From Betaproteobacteria bacterium (GTDB lineage Bacteria > Pseudomonadota > Gammaproteobacteria > Burkholderiales > Casimicrobiaceae): a stretch of DNA of 42,021 bases. Each line of letters opens with the position of its first letter. The first letter of the stretch is position 1. This document shows, piece after piece, positions 1 to 9,315 of this stretch. A model generated the notes under the pieces. It had not been told where the DNA came from and ran no database searches. It saw only the letters and a list, made by a program, of their open reading frames with translations. The DNA lies in assembly GCA_016704895.1 (NCBI GenBank), contig JADIZG010000027.1:1-42021 (forward strand). The letters are read 5' to 3'. Both the position numbers and the translations under genes were made by a program.

Positions 1-1
1 C

Positions 2-514
2 GAAGGACTGGTCAAGATGGCCAACGTGTCGGTCGACGGCAAGCCGATGAGCTTCACCGGGATCGGGACCGGCGGCTGGTTCGGCGAGGGGTCGCTCCTC
101 AAGGACGAGCCGCGCCGCTACGACATCGTCGCGCTGCGCGAGTCGCAGATCGCCTACATGCCGCGCGGCACGTTCGCCCGCCTCCTCGACACGAACTTCG
201 CGTTCAACCGATTCCTGATCGTCCAGCTGAACGAGCGCCTCGGGCAGTTCATCGCGATGATCGAGCACGACCGGCTGCGCGGGCCCGAGGCGCGGCTCGC
301 CCGCGTGCTTGCCGGCCTCTTCAACCCGGTGCTCTACCCGGGGATCGGGTCGTCGCTGCCCGTCTCGCAGGAGGAGCTGGGCCAGCTGGTCGGGCTGTCG
401 AGGCAGCGCGTGAACCAGGCGCTCAAGTGCCTCGAGGCGGAGGGGCTGCTGCGCGTCGAGTACGGCAGCGTGAGCGTGCTCGACCTGGCGCGGCTTCGCA
501 CGTACGGCGAGTGA
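2..514 (+). CDS. Crp/Fnr-family transcriptional regulator (5'-truncated by window edge)
   Basis: The reading frame is open from base 2, so the N-terminus lies outside the window. What remains is the C-terminal half of a cyclic-nucleotide-binding-type beta-roll (GGWFGEGSLL, then RRYDIVALRESQIAYMPR), a long dimerisation helix (FLIVQLNERLGQFIAMIEHDRL) and a winged helix-turn-helix. The recognition region reads EELGQLVGLSRQRVNQALKCLE, followed by the wing EGLLRVEYGSVSVLD. This is the Crp/Fnr architecture. The Fnr iron-sulfur cysteines would be N-terminal, so the sensed signal cannot be read. A strong hairpin follows the stop. Family certain; ligand and targets unknown. Confidence 0.88.
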   Translation, partial: EGLVKMANVSVDGKPMSFTGIGTGGWFGEGSLLKDEPRRYDIVALRESQIAYMPRGTFARLLDTNFAFNRFLIVQLNERLGQFIAMIEHDRLRGPEARLARVLAGLFNPVLYPGIGSSLPVSQEELGQLVGLSRQRVNQALKCLEAEGLLRVEYGSVSVLDLARLRTYGE

Positions 515-573
515 GCGCCCACACTCCGTCCAGCTGACGCCGAACCCGCCGCCGTTCACGTCTCCGGACTCCG

Positions 574-599
574 GCGGGTCCGGCCTGGCCCGGACCCGC
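574..599 (+). terminator. GC-rich hairpin after the Crp/Fnr gene
   Basis: A perfect 10-bp stem (GCGGGTCCGG / CCGGACCCGC) with a 6-nt loop lies 60 bp past the regulator's stop. It is followed by TTCC rather than a true T-run, so it may be a weak intrinsic terminator or a Rho-assisted hairpin. Confidence 0.5.
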
Positions 600-647
600 T
601 TCCCCGCCCGGCGGCTACAATCTCGCGCCCCCTTTCCGGATGCCCGC

Positions 648-1784
648 ATGCCGTCCCCCGTCGAATCCCTGGTCCGCCTCCTGTCGTCCGCGCACCGCAC
701 CGGGCACCTTGCCCCCGCGGCGCAACTGGATGCGCTGAACTCCGCCACGGTCGCCGAGGGCTACGCCGCGCAGGCGGGCGTGGTGATCGCGCTCGGGGAG
801 CGCGTGGAGGGATGGAAGGTGGGCTTCGGCCCGGACAAGCTTCCGGCCGCCGCGCCTCTGCTCGGCGGGGTCGTCGCCCCTCAGGGCGCGACGGTGGCGC
901 TGCCGCCCGACCGTCCGTTCATCCTCGAGATCGAGATCGCGTTCCGGCTCGCGCGGGATCTCCCGCCGCGCCCCGGTCGCCCCTACACGCCGTCCGAGAT
1001 CGAGGACGCGATCGACGTCGCGCTCGCCGGCGCCGAGCTGATCGCCGCGCGCGGCGGGATGCCCGCCGCGGGCACGCCGTTCCCGCGATTCATCGCGGAC
1101 CTGCAGGGCAATGCGGGCTACGTGTGCGGGAGCGAGACGCGGGGTTTCCGCTCAATCGACCTGAAGGCGTGCCGCGTCTCGCTGTGGATCGACGACGAGC
1201 GCGTGCACGACGCCGTCGGCGGCCACCCGCAGGGCGACCCGTACGCGCCGCTCGTCGCGTGGGCGAACGCGCAGTGCGACCGGCTGGGCGGACTGCGGGC
1301 CGGACAGATCGTGACGACCGGGACCCTCACGCCGCCGCGCGCCGTCGACCAGCCGTGCCGCGTGCGCGCGACGATCGAGGGCGTCGGCGACGTCGCGCTG
1401 ACGCTGTCGGCAGCGCGCGAAACGCGCCGGGCGCGCAGGGCGCGCCAGCGCGGCAGACGGCGCGGCCGGCGATCCGGGCGCGTCCCGGCGTGCGGCCTAC
1501 GCCGGCCGTCGGCGATCCCGTTCCGGTCTGCGGACCGACTTCCCGGGCCGGCCCGACTCCGAGCCAGCCCGCCGCGACCATCTCGCGCAGCAGCGGCGCC
1601 GGCCGGTACTTCGGGTCGGCGAAGTCGCGGTAGAAGACCTCCATCACCGCGAGCATCACGTCGAGCCCGATCATGTCGGCCAGCGCGAGCGGGCCGATCG
1701 GGTGGTTGCATCCGAGCTTCATCCCGTCGTCGATCGCCTGCGCGCTCGCGAGCCCGTCCTGGAGCGCGAAGATCGCCTCGTTGA
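648..1784 (+). CDS. 2-keto-4-pentenoate hydratase / fumarylacetoacetate-hydrolase-fold protein with abnormal C-terminal read-through
   Basis: The first ~257 residues match the MhpD-type hydratase family, which hydrates 2-hydroxypenta-2,4-dienoates in meta-cleavage pathways. Visible family features are EGWKVGFG near residue 55, the acidic metal-site strand ILEIEIAFRLARDL, AGAELIAAR, and the C-terminal strand LRAGQIVTTGTLT. Such proteins usually end shortly after the strand that here reads GVGDVALTLS (about base 1415). Instead the frame continues for ~120 Arg-rich residues that are simply the antisense of the neighbouring dehydrogenase. I see no convincing stop in this frame before 1782-1784. 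Either an indel removed the stop or the gene end was rearranged. The enzyme part is probably functional; the exact substrate is not known. Confidence 0.72.
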   Translation: MPSPVESLVRLLSSAHRTGHLAPAAQLDALNSATVAEGYAAQAGVVIALGERVEGWKVGFGPDKLPAAAPLLGGVVAPQGATVALPPDRPFILEIEIAFRLARDLPPRPGRPYTPSEIEDAIDVALAGAELIAARGGMPAAGTPFPRFIADLQGNAGYVCGSETRGFRSIDLKACRVSLWIDDERVHDAVGGHPQGDPYAPLVAWANAQCDRLGGLRAGQIVTTGTLTPPRAVDQPCRVRATIEGVGDVALTLSAARETRRARRARQRGRRRGRRSGRVPACGLRRPSAIPFRSADRLPGPARLRASPPRPSRAAAAPAGTSGRRSRGRRPPSPRASRRARSCRPARAGRSGGCIRASSRRRSPARSRARPGARRSPR

Positions 1785-2376
1785 TCATCGGGCACAGGAT
1801 GCGGTTGACGACGAACCCCGGGCTGTTCTTCACGACGATCGGCGTCTTGCCCAGGCGCTTCGCGAAGCCTTCCGCCAGCGCGACCGTCGCGTCGGAGGTC
1901 TGCAGGCCGCGGATCAGCTCGACCAGCGCCATCATCGGCACCGGGTTGAAGAAGTGCATGCCGATGAAGCGGTCGCCGCGCTGCGTGACCGCCGCGAGCT
2001 GCGTGATCGAGATCGACGAGGTGTTCGACGCCACGACGGCGTCGTTCTTCGCGATCTCGTCCACCTTCCTCAGGATCTCGACCTTGATCGCCGGATTCTC
2101 GGTGGCCGCCTCGATGATCAGGTCCGCGTCCGCGAGATCGTGGTAGCGCGTCGACGGGTGGACGTGCGCGAGCGCGGTGTCACGCTGAGCGACGGTGAGC
2201 TTCTCCTTCTTGACGAGCCGCTCGAGGCTGCCGGCGATCGTCGCGCGGCCCTTCTCGAGCGCCGCATCGGAGACGTCCACCATCACCGCCCGGATGCCGG
2301 AAACCGCGCACGCCTGCGCGATGCCGTTGCCCATCGTGCCGGCGCCGATCACGCCGACGGTCCTGACCGTGCTCAT
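1327..2376 (-). CDS. 3-hydroxybutyryl-CoA / 3-hydroxyacyl-CoA dehydrogenase, C-terminus disrupted
   Basis: NAD-dependent oxidation of (S)-3-hydroxyacyl-CoA to 3-oxoacyl-CoA (fatty acid, butanoate or PHB metabolism). The N-terminal Rossmann motif is VIGAGTMGNGIAQ. The catalytic-His region reads GMHFFNPVPMMALVELI, and the C-terminal domain has NSPGFVVNRILCPMINEA and CNHPIGPLALADMIGLD. A gggag box sits just before the ATG at 2376. Family members are ~285 residues and end after a GRK(T/S)GRGFY-like motif. Here that motif is absent after VAAGWLG (about base 1547) and the frame runs on to 349 residues. Shifting by one frame gives ESGRPGKS and a TAG at 1497-1499, consistent with an indel. The last ~70 codons are antisense to the hydratase and unlikely to be genuine. 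Confidence 0.85.
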   Translation of the reverse strand: MSTVRTVGVIGAGTMGNGIAQACAVSGIRAVMVDVSDAALEKGRATIAGSLERLVKKEKLTVAQRDTALAHVHPSTRYHDLADADLIIEAATENPAIKVEILRKVDEIAKNDAVVASNTSSISITQLAAVTQRGDRFIGMHFFNPVPMMALVELIRGLQTSDATVALAEGFAKRLGKTPIVVKNSPGFVVNRILCPMINEAIFALQDGLASAQAIDDGMKLGCNHPIGPLALADMIGLDVMLAVMEVFYRDFADPKYRPAPLLREMVAAGWLGVGPAREVGPQTGTGSPTAGVGRTPGRARIAGRAVCRAGAPCAPGAFRALPTASARRRRRPRSSRARGTAGRRRAAA

Positions 2377-2484
2377 GGTCTCCCGTCCCTGCCTGTTCGT
2401 GTGAAACCGCGATTATGCCGCGCGAGGCTCGTCGGGCTGACGCCGGACGCACATGCCGCCGCGCGTGCGTCGAAGTCCTCGTGG

Positions 2485-2502
2485 GTCGGGCTTCAGCCCG
2501 AC
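2485..2502. repeat. Short palindromic repeat GTCGGGCT-TC-AGCCCGAC
   Basis: A perfect 8-bp stem with a 2-nt loop lies between the ends of the TetR gene and the start of the dehydrogenase gene. It has the form of a common proteobacterial short intergenic palindrome and could act as a terminator for the leftward tetR transcript. A half-copy (CGTCGGGCTGA) lies ~60 bp to the left. Confidence 0.55.
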
Positions 2503-2518
2503 GCCTTTCGCGACCGAT

Positions 2519-3199
2519 TCAGCCGGTCACCGGCAGCCGGTCGCGACGCGACGCGGCGCGCGGCACCTGCGGCACGCGCGGCGGATTGGCGACCAGGCCC
2601 GCGATGAACGTGTCGACGAGCGCGGGAGCGCAGGCGCGGAGGTCGAAGGACGACGGGTCGAGCGTCCACCCGTGCATGAGCCCGGTCAGGTACGCGTAGA
2701 GCGCCTCGACCGCGAGGGCCGTGTCGGTGTCGCGCGGCAATTCGCCCGCGGCGACGGCCCGCGCGATCACCGACTCGACGCGCGCCCGGGCTTGCCGGCA
2801 GTCGCGGTCGTGACGCTCGGCGATGCACGCGAGCTCCCCGGCGAGCTCGCTGCGGTGGAACATGATCTCGAACACCGCCTGCGTGCGCGGATCGCCGGTC
2901 AGGTGCGCGAGTGCGTCGACGCACAGCGCGCGCAGCGTCCCGATCGGCGAGTCGCCCGTCGCCTCGCTCGCCTGCTCGGCCAGCGTGTCCATCGGGCTGG
3001 TCGCGCGCTGGCACATCGCCGCGAACAGGTCGGCCTTGTCGCGGAAGTGCCAGTAGACGGCGCCGCGCGTCACGCCCGCCTCGGCCGCGACCTCGGCGAG
3101 CGACGTGCGCGTGACGCCCCGGTCGCGGAACACGCGTTCGGCGGCGTCGAGCAGCTGCTCACGGGTGGCGGCGGCGGCTTCGCGGGTTCGTCGGGCCAT
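2519..3199 (-). CDS. TetR/AcrR-family repressor of the adjacent RND efflux operon
   Basis: A 226-residue TetR-type regulator. The N-terminal DNA-binding domain is evident: REQLLDAAERVFRDRG, then the helix-turn-helix SLAEVAAEAGVTRGAVYWHF at about residues 33-52, then RDKADLFAAM. The ligand-binding C-terminal domain contains LMHGWTLDPSSFDL, typical of the AcrR/TtgR group. The gene is divergent from the adaptor gene, separated by 112 bp that hold a site strongly resembling the E. coli AcrR operator. Expected role: repress the efflux operon and itself until a drug or solvent ligand binds. The final ~20 basic residues look like a non-conserved tail. Family and local target are well supported; inducers are unknown. 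Confidence 0.92.
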   Translation of the reverse strand: MARRTREAAAATREQLLDAAERVFRDRGVTRTSLAEVAAEAGVTRGAVYWHFRDKADLFAAMCQRATSPMDTLAEQASEATGDSPIGTLRALCVDALAHLTGDPRTQAVFEIMFHRSELAGELACIAERHDRDCRQARARVESVIARAVAAGELPRDTDTALAVEALYAYLTGLMHGWTLDPSSFDLRACAPALVDTFIAGLVANPPRVPQVPRAASRRDRLPVTG

Positions 3200-3229
3200 G
3201 TCGGACGGTCAATTTTTCGTGAGATTCGG

Positions 3230-3257
3230 CTTGCAAACGTCCATGAATGTATGTAAA
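3230..3257. promoter_or_regulatory. AcrR-like operator / divergent promoter region
   Basis: Imperfect 13-bp inverted repeat CTTGCAAACGTCC-AT-GAATGTATGTAAA (8 of 13 positions pair). The right arm GAATGTATGTA is identical to a half-site of the E. coli acrR/acrAB operator. It overlaps a plausible promoter for the efflux operon: TTGCAA at 3231-3236, 17 bp, TAAATT at 3254-3259. Repressor binding there would block RNA polymerase. Confidence 0.72.
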
Positions 3258-3311
3258 TTCGCCCGCTCGGTCAAGCTGCATCGCAGCAATCCGCCTCCGG
3301 AAAGCCCCGCC

Positions 3312-4571
3312 ATGCCCCACGCGACCTTCGCTTGCCTTTCCCGTCCGGCCGTCCGCCTCGCGGCCGGCGTCCTCGCCGCAGGCGTCCTCGCCGGCTGCGG
3401 CCAGGGCCAGCCGGGCGGCGGGCACGGCGGCTTCCCGCCCGCGCAGGTGACGGCGATCGCCGTCGCGCCGCGCACGCTTCCCGTCTCGTGGGAGTACGTC
3501 GGCCAGACGACCGGGTCCAAGGACGTCGAGGTCCGCGCCCGCGTCACCGGCATCCTCGAGCGCAGGCTCTACGCCGAGGGCTCGGCGGTGAAGGCCGGCC
3601 AGCCGCTGTTCACGATCGATCCGAAGCCGCTGGAGGCGCAGGCTGCGGCCGCGCAGGCGGAAGTCGCGCGCGCGCAGGCGCAACTCGCGCAGGCCGAGCG
3701 CGAGGCGGCACGGCTGAAGCCGCTCGCCGAGCGGCGCGCCGTGGGGCAGAAGGAAGCGGACGACGCGTTGTCCGCGGCGGAGCTCGCGCGCGCCTCGCTG
3801 AACGTCGCGAAGGCGAAGCTCGCGGAGGTCGACCTCAGCCTCGGCTACACGCGCGTCTTGGCGCCGGTCACCGGCCTGTCGAGCCGCGCGATGAAGTCGG
3901 AGGGCAGCCTGGTCACCGCGAACGACACGCTGCTCACGGTGATCTCGCAGGTCGACCCGATCTGGGTGCCGTTCAACGTGTCGGAGAACGACCGGCTCGC
4001 GATCGACCGCGCGGTCGCGGCCGGACGCCTCGCGCTGCCGAAGGACAACGGCTACGAGGTCACGGTGAAGCTCGCCGACGGCACGGCGTTCCCGCGCGCC
4101 GGTCGCATCACGTTCGCCGATACGCGCGTCAATCCGGCGACCGGCTCCTACGAGATGCGCGCCGAGCTCCCCAATCGCGACCTCGCCCTCAAGCCCGGGC
4201 AGTTCGTGCGCGTGCAGCTGAAGGGCGCGTTGCGCAGGGACGCGATCGCCGTTCCGCAGTCGGCCGTGCTCGACGGCCCGCAGGGCAAGTTCGTCTACGT
4301 GCCCGCCAAGGACAAGGACGGCAAGGACATCGCGTTGCCGCGCCCGATCCCCGTCGGGCCGTGGGTCGAGGCCGACGGCGTGAACCTGTGGATCGTCGAG
4401 ACCGGGCTCGCCGCGGGCGACAAGGTGATCGTCGACGGCATCGCGCGCCTGTTCGCGCCGGGCTCGCCGATCGTGCTCGGCCCCCCGCCGGGGCAGCCGG
4501 GCGCGCCCGGTGCCCCGCCGGCGGCGCCCGGGAAGGACGACGCGAAGCCCGCGGCGCCGGCCAGGTCCTGA
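3312..4571 (+). CDS. RND efflux periplasmic adaptor (membrane fusion protein, AcrA/MexA type)
   Basis: A 419-residue lipoprotein adaptor linking an inner-membrane RND pump to an outer-membrane channel. The chosen ATG gives a lipoprotein signal peptide with the lipobox LAGC at Cys29; an upstream in-frame extension lacks such a start. The order is: barrel strand (TTGSKDVEVRARVTGILERR), lipoyl half-motif (YAEGSAVKAGQPLFTIDP), alpha-helical hairpin rich in Ala/Gln (residues ~105-175), second lipoyl half (LGYTRVLAPVTGLSSRAMKSEG), and beta-barrel (FADTRVNPATGSYEMRAELPN, LKPGQFVRVQL). The tail is Pro/Ala-rich. It is the first gene of the operon, 15 bp ahead of the pump gene, and is controlled from the TetR operator upstream. 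Confidence 0.95.
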   Translation: MPHATFACLSRPAVRLAAGVLAAGVLAGCGQGQPGGGHGGFPPAQVTAIAVAPRTLPVSWEYVGQTTGSKDVEVRARVTGILERRLYAEGSAVKAGQPLFTIDPKPLEAQAAAAQAEVARAQAQLAQAEREAARLKPLAERRAVGQKEADDALSAAELARASLNVAKAKLAEVDLSLGYTRVLAPVTGLSSRAMKSEGSLVTANDTLLTVISQVDPIWVPFNVSENDRLAIDRAVAAGRLALPKDNGYEVTVKLADGTAFPRAGRITFADTRVNPATGSYEMRAELPNRDLALKPGQFVRVQLKGALRRDAIAVPQSAVLDGPQGKFVYVPAKDKDGKDIALPRPIPVGPWVEADGVNLWIVETGLAAGDKVIVDGIARLFAPGSPIVLGPPPGQPGAPGAPPAAPGKDDAKPAAPARS

Positions 4572-4586
4572 CGCGGAAGCCCGCCC

Positions 4587-7500
4587 ATGTTCTCGCGCTT
4601 CTTCATCGACCGCCCGATCTTCGCGGCGGTCATCTCGATCTTCCTCGTGCTCGCGGGCCTCGCCGCGATGCGCGTGCTTCCGATCGCGCAGTACCCGGAG
4701 ATCGCGCCGCCGGTCGTCACCGTGCAGGCGATCTACCCCGGCGCCTCGGCCGAGGTCGTCGAGCAGACCGTCGCCGCGCCGCTCGAGAACGCGATCAACG
4801 GCGTGCCGGGCATGATCTACATGAGCTCGAACTCGTCGTCGAACGGGCTCGTGCAGATCCAGGTGACGTTCGAGATCGGCACCAACGTCGACGACGCGAC
4901 GGTCAACGTCAGCAACCGCGTCAAGCAGGTCGAGTCGCGGCTGCCGCTCGAGGTGCGCCGCCAGGGCGTCACGGTCGAGCGCGGCAGCTCGTCGTTCCTG
5001 CAGGTGCTCGCGTTCTACTCGCCCGACGGCACGCACGACGACCTGTTCATCTCGAACTACGTGACGCTGAACGTGCTCGACGAGCTCAAGCGCCTGCCCG
5101 GCACGACCAACGTGCAGATCTTCGGCGCGAAGGACTACGCGATGCGCGTCTGGCTCAAGCCCGACCGGCTCGCGCAGCTCAAGCTCACGCCGAGCGACGT
5201 CGTCGCCGCGATCAACGAGCAGAACGCGCAGTTCGCCGCGGGCAAGATCGGCGCCGCGCCGATCGGTCCCGGCCAGGACCTCGTCTACACGATCACGACG
5301 CAGGGCGTCTCGCCGACGCGAAGGAGTTCGGCGCGATCATCGTCCGGGCGAGCCCGGACGGCTCGACCGTCCGTCTCGCCGACGTCGCGCGCGTCGAGCT
5401 GGGCTCGAAGGACTACGAGTTCATCGGCCGCTACAACGGCAAGCCGGCGACGCTGGTCGGCATCTTCCTCGCGCCCGGCGCGAACGCGCTCGAGGTCGCG
5501 AAGACGGTCACCGGCCGCGTGGACGCGCTCTCCCAGCGCTTTCCCGAGGGCCTCGCGTGGGCGACCCCCTACGACACGACGCGCTTCGTCGAGGTGTCGA
5601 TCCGCGAGGTGCTGAAGACGCTCGGCGAGGCGATGCTGCTCGTCTTCCTCGTCGTCTACCTGTTCCTGCAGAGCTGGCGCGCGGCGGTGATCCCGTTCCT
5701 CGCGGTGCCGGTGTCGCTGATCGGCACGTTCGCGGGCCTGCACCTGCTCGGCTACTCGATCAACACGCTCACGCTGTTCGGCATGGTGCTCGCGATCGGC
5801 ATCGTCGTCGACGACGCGATCGTCGTGCTCGAGAACGTCGAGCGGATCATGCGCGAGGACGGGCTGCCGCCGCGCGACGCCGCGGTCAAGGCGATGCGCG
5901 AGGTCACCGGGCCGATCATCGCGATCGTGCTCACGCTGACCGCGGTGTTCGTGCCGATCGCGTTCCTCGGCGGGCTCACCGGCGAGCTCTACCGCCAGTT
6001 CGCGGTCACGATCTCGATCTCGGTCGTGATCTCCGGCATCGTGGCGCTGACGCTCTCGCCCGCGCTGTGCGTGCTGATGCTCTCGCACTCGCACCGGCCG
6101 CCGGGACGCTTCTTCGCGGCGTTCAACCGGTTCTTCGCCCGCATGACGCACCGCTACACCGACGGCGTCGTCTGGATGATCCGCCGCGGCGCGCTCGGCG
6201 CGCTGCTGTTCGTCGGCATGGTGGCCATCACCGCCGGCCTGTGGCGGTTCACGCCGGGAAGCCTCGTGCCCGACGAGGACCAGGGCTTCTACATCTCGGC
6301 GGTCATCCTGCCGGACGGGGCGTCGCTCGATCGCACCGACAAGGTCGTGCGCGAGGTCGAGGCGCAGATCCGCGCGAACCCCGCGAACCTCGACGTCGTC
6401 TCGTTCGCCGGCTTCGATTTCCTCGGCGGCGGCTTCCGCAACAACGCCGCGACGATCTTCGTCACGCAGGTCCCGTGGGACCAGCGGCAGGTGACGGCGG
6501 CGCAGCTCGTGGGCGAGCTGTTCGGCCGCACGATGGGCATCAAGGAGGCCCTCGTGCTCGCGTTCAACCCGCCGGCGATCTTCGGGCTGGGCATGGCGGG
6601 CGGCTACGAGTTCTACATCCAGAACCGCGGCGAAGGTGGCGCGAAGCGCCTGCAGGAAGTGACCTACGCGTTCCTCGGTCGCGCGAACCAGGACCCGATG
6701 CTCGGCGGTGCGCAGACGCTGTGGCGCGCGACCGTGCCGCAGGTCCGCGTCGACGTCGACCGCGAGAAGGCGAAGAAGCTCGGCGTCGCGCTCGAGGACC
6801 TGTACGGCGCGCTCTCGGGGACGCTCGGCACCTACTACGTGAACGACTTCAACAAGTACGGCCGCACCTGGCAGGTGCTGATGAGCGCCGACCCGCAGTT
6901 CCGCAAGCGACCGGACGACATCGGGGGCGTCTACGTGCGCGCCCGCGACGGCTCGATGATCCCGATCTCGTCGCTGGCCGAGGTGAAGTTCGCGTCGGGC
7001 CCGGATTCGCTCGACCGCTTCAACAACCTGCCGGCGGTCAAGATCATCGGGCAGTCGGCGCCCGGCGTGTCGTCGGGCCAGGCGATCGCGCGCGTCGAGC
7101 AGATCGCAGCCGAGGTGTTGCCGGCCGACTTCAGCTTCGACTGGGGCGGCACGAGCTACCAGGAGAAGCGCTCGGGCGGGGCGTCGACGTTCGCGCTGGT
7201 GCTCGCGGTGATCATGGTGTTCCTGATCCTGTCGGCGCAGTACGAGCGCTGGTCGCTCCCGCTGTCGGTGCTGCTCGCGCTGCCGTTCGGGACCTTCGGC
7301 GCGCTGGCCGCCGTGTGGCTGCGCGGCATGACCAACGACGTGTACTTCCAGATCGGGCTGGTGACGCTGCTCGGCCTCGCGGCGAAGAACGCGATCCTGA
7401 TCGTCGAGTTCGCTGTCCTCAAGCACGAGGAGGGGATGTCGGCCTCTGCCGCAGCGGTCGAGGCGGCGCGACTGCGCTTCCGCCCGATCCTGATGACCTC

Positions 7501-7792
7501 GCTCGCGTTCATCCTCGGCGTGCTGCCGCTCGCGATCTCGACCGGCGCGGGCGCGGGCGCGCGCCTGTCGGTGGGCACCGGCGTCATGGGCGGCATGATC
7601 GCGGCGACGTTCCTCGCGATCTTCTTCGTGCCGCTGTTCTTCAAGGCAATCCTCGAACGCCGGCTCACCGAGCGCCGCTCGCACGACGAGCTCCTGCGCG
7701 AGATCGAGCATGCGCGCGCCGTGCACGCACGTCCGCCGACGCAGACGCCCGGCCATCCGCCGGTGCCAACACCGCGAGGCGACCATGGCTGA
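4587..7792 (+). CDS. RND multidrug efflux pump (AcrB/MexB, HAE1 type), interrupted by a single-base frameshift
   Basis: Proton-driven inner-membrane drug exporter, ~1068 residues once repaired, as expected for HAE1 pumps. The start MFSRFFIDRPIFAAVI is canonical. TM4 carries the proton-relay Asp pair in GIVVDDAIVVLENVERIM and TM10 the Lys in GLAAKNAILIVEF. Codons from 4587 read correctly to TITTQG (5306). After that the correct protein, LADAKEFGAIIVRASPDGST, is one frame over and open to 7792. Restoring one base between 5306 and 5307 (ggc-gt to ggc-cgt) recovers the family sequence exactly. No other damage is seen, so a sequencing error or very recent mutation is likely. It overlaps the channel gene by 8 nt. 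Confidence 0.93.
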
Positions 7793-9227
7793 GCCCCTGC
7801 GCGCGCTGCGCGCCGCCGCCGCGGCACTGGCGTTCGCCGCTGCCCTCGCGGGCTGCGCGGTGACGCAACCGAAGCCGCCCGAGGTCGACCTGCCGGCAAC
7901 GCCCGCGCCGACGGCCGCACAGCTCGCGCTGCTCGAGCGCTGGTGGCTCGCGTTCGGCGATCCCGCGCTCGTCGCGCTCGTCGACGAGGCGCTCGCCGGC
8001 AACCTCGACGTCGCCTCCGCGTTCGCGCGCGTCGAGCTCGCGCGCGCGCAGGTGCTGCTCGCGCAGTCGTACCTGTACCCGTACGGGAACCTCGTCGTCG
8101 GCGCGTCGCGCTCGCGGATCAGCGGCGTCGGGTCGACCCCGCTGCCCGCCGGCACGCCGCTCGTCAGCAACAACCTCTCGGTCGGCATCGAGCTGGGCTA
8201 CGAACTCGACCTGTGGGGCAAGTACCGCAGCGGGACGCTGGCGGCGCGCAACGAGCTCGCCGCGTCGCGCTACTTCCGCGAATCCGTGCGCGCGGCCGTC
8301 GCCTCCGACGTGGCATCGGCGTACTTTCGCCTCCGCGCCGCGGACGCGGAGCTCCGCCTGCTCGAGGACACGCTGAAGTCGCGCGAGGACACGGTGCGGC
8401 TGCAGCGCGACCGTTTCGACGGCGGGATCGTCGGCGAATACGACCTCAGGCAGGCGGAGGCCGAGCGCTCCGCCGTCGTCGCGAACATCGCGCGCGCACG
8501 CCAGGGCATCGGGCTGCTCGAAGGCGCGCTCGCGACACTCGCCGGCCGCCCGCCGCGCGAGGTCTACGCGCCGATCGTCGCGCGGGCGGGGCCGTCGGGT
8601 CCGATTCTCTCGGTCCCGGAGCTTCCCGCGGACCTGCCGTCCGGCCTGATGGAGCGGCGGCCGGACATCCGGCGCGCCGAGGCGCTGCTCGCCGCCTCGG
8701 AGCTGCGCGTCCAGCAGGCGCGCGCGGCGTACTACCCGTCGATCTCGCTCACCGCGGCGTACGGCTCGGAATCGGCGGCGCTCGCCGACCTGTTCACGTC
8801 GCCCGCGTCGATCTGGCGGTTCGGCGCGGCGCTGCTGCAGCCGCTGATCGGGCTCAAGGGCATCGAGGCGAACGTCCAGTCGTCCGAGGCGATCCGCGAC
8901 CAGGCGCTCGTCGGCTACCGGCAGACGGTGCAGACGGCGTTCCGCGAAGTCCACGACGCGCTCGTGGTCCACCGCACCGCGCGCGAGATCCTGGTCGCCG
9001 AGTCGGCGCGGCGCGACCAGCTCGCGTCCGCGCTCGAGGTGGCGAACCTGCGTTACGACGCCGGACGCACGTCGTTCCTCGAAGTGCTCGATGCGCAGCG
9101 CCAGCTCCTCTCCGCCGAAACGCAGCGCATCGCGGCGGCGCGCGACACGCAGATCGCGATCGTGTCGTTCGCGCGGGCGCTGGGCGGCGGCTGGGAGCCC
9201 GCGACGCTCGCCGACGCGATGCCGTAG
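7785..9227 (+). CDS. RND efflux outer-membrane lipoprotein channel (OprM/NodT family)
   Basis: A 480-residue TolC-like outer-membrane factor that completes the tripartite pump. The ATG at 7785 overlaps the pump's stop (ATGGCTGA), suggesting translational coupling. It begins with a lipoprotein signal ending LAGC. It then shows the two repeated OEP units: ERWWLAFGDPALVALVDEAL, LDVASAFARVELARAQVL, GYELDLWGKYRSGTLAARNE, and in the second half LMERRPDIRRAEALLAAS with AAYYPSISLTAAYG and NLRYDAGRTSFLEVLDAQRQLL. All are family hallmarks. No defects are visible. The operon ends here. Confidence 0.95.
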   Translation: MAEPLRALRAAAAALAFAAALAGCAVTQPKPPEVDLPATPAPTAAQLALLERWWLAFGDPALVALVDEALAGNLDVASAFARVELARAQVLLAQSYLYPYGNLVVGASRSRISGVGSTPLPAGTPLVSNNLSVGIELGYELDLWGKYRSGTLAARNELAASRYFRESVRAAVASDVASAYFRLRAADAELRLLEDTLKSREDTVRLQRDRFDGGIVGEYDLRQAEAERSAVVANIARARQGIGLLEGALATLAGRPPREVYAPIVARAGPSGPILSVPELPADLPSGLMERRPDIRRAEALLAASELRVQQARAAYYPSISLTAAYGSESAALADLFTSPASIWRFGAALLQPLIGLKGIEANVQSSEAIRDQALVGYRQTVQTAFREVHDALVVHRTAREILVAESARRDQLASALEVANLRYDAGRTSFLEVLDAQRQLLSAETQRIAAARDTQIAIVSFARALGGGWEPATLADAMP

Positions 9228-9315
9228 CCGGGAAGCCGCCGGACGCTCGACTCGGGGCGGCCGACGCCGATCCCGGCCGGCCATTCGGCGTAAGATCGCG
9301 CCTCGGGAACGAACC

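Noticed and set aside
5285..8188. 967-codon open frame on the minus strand opposite the RND pump
   Set aside because: His/Arg/Asp-rich composition without any motif; it is the antisense shadow of the pump and channel genes in very GC-rich DNA.
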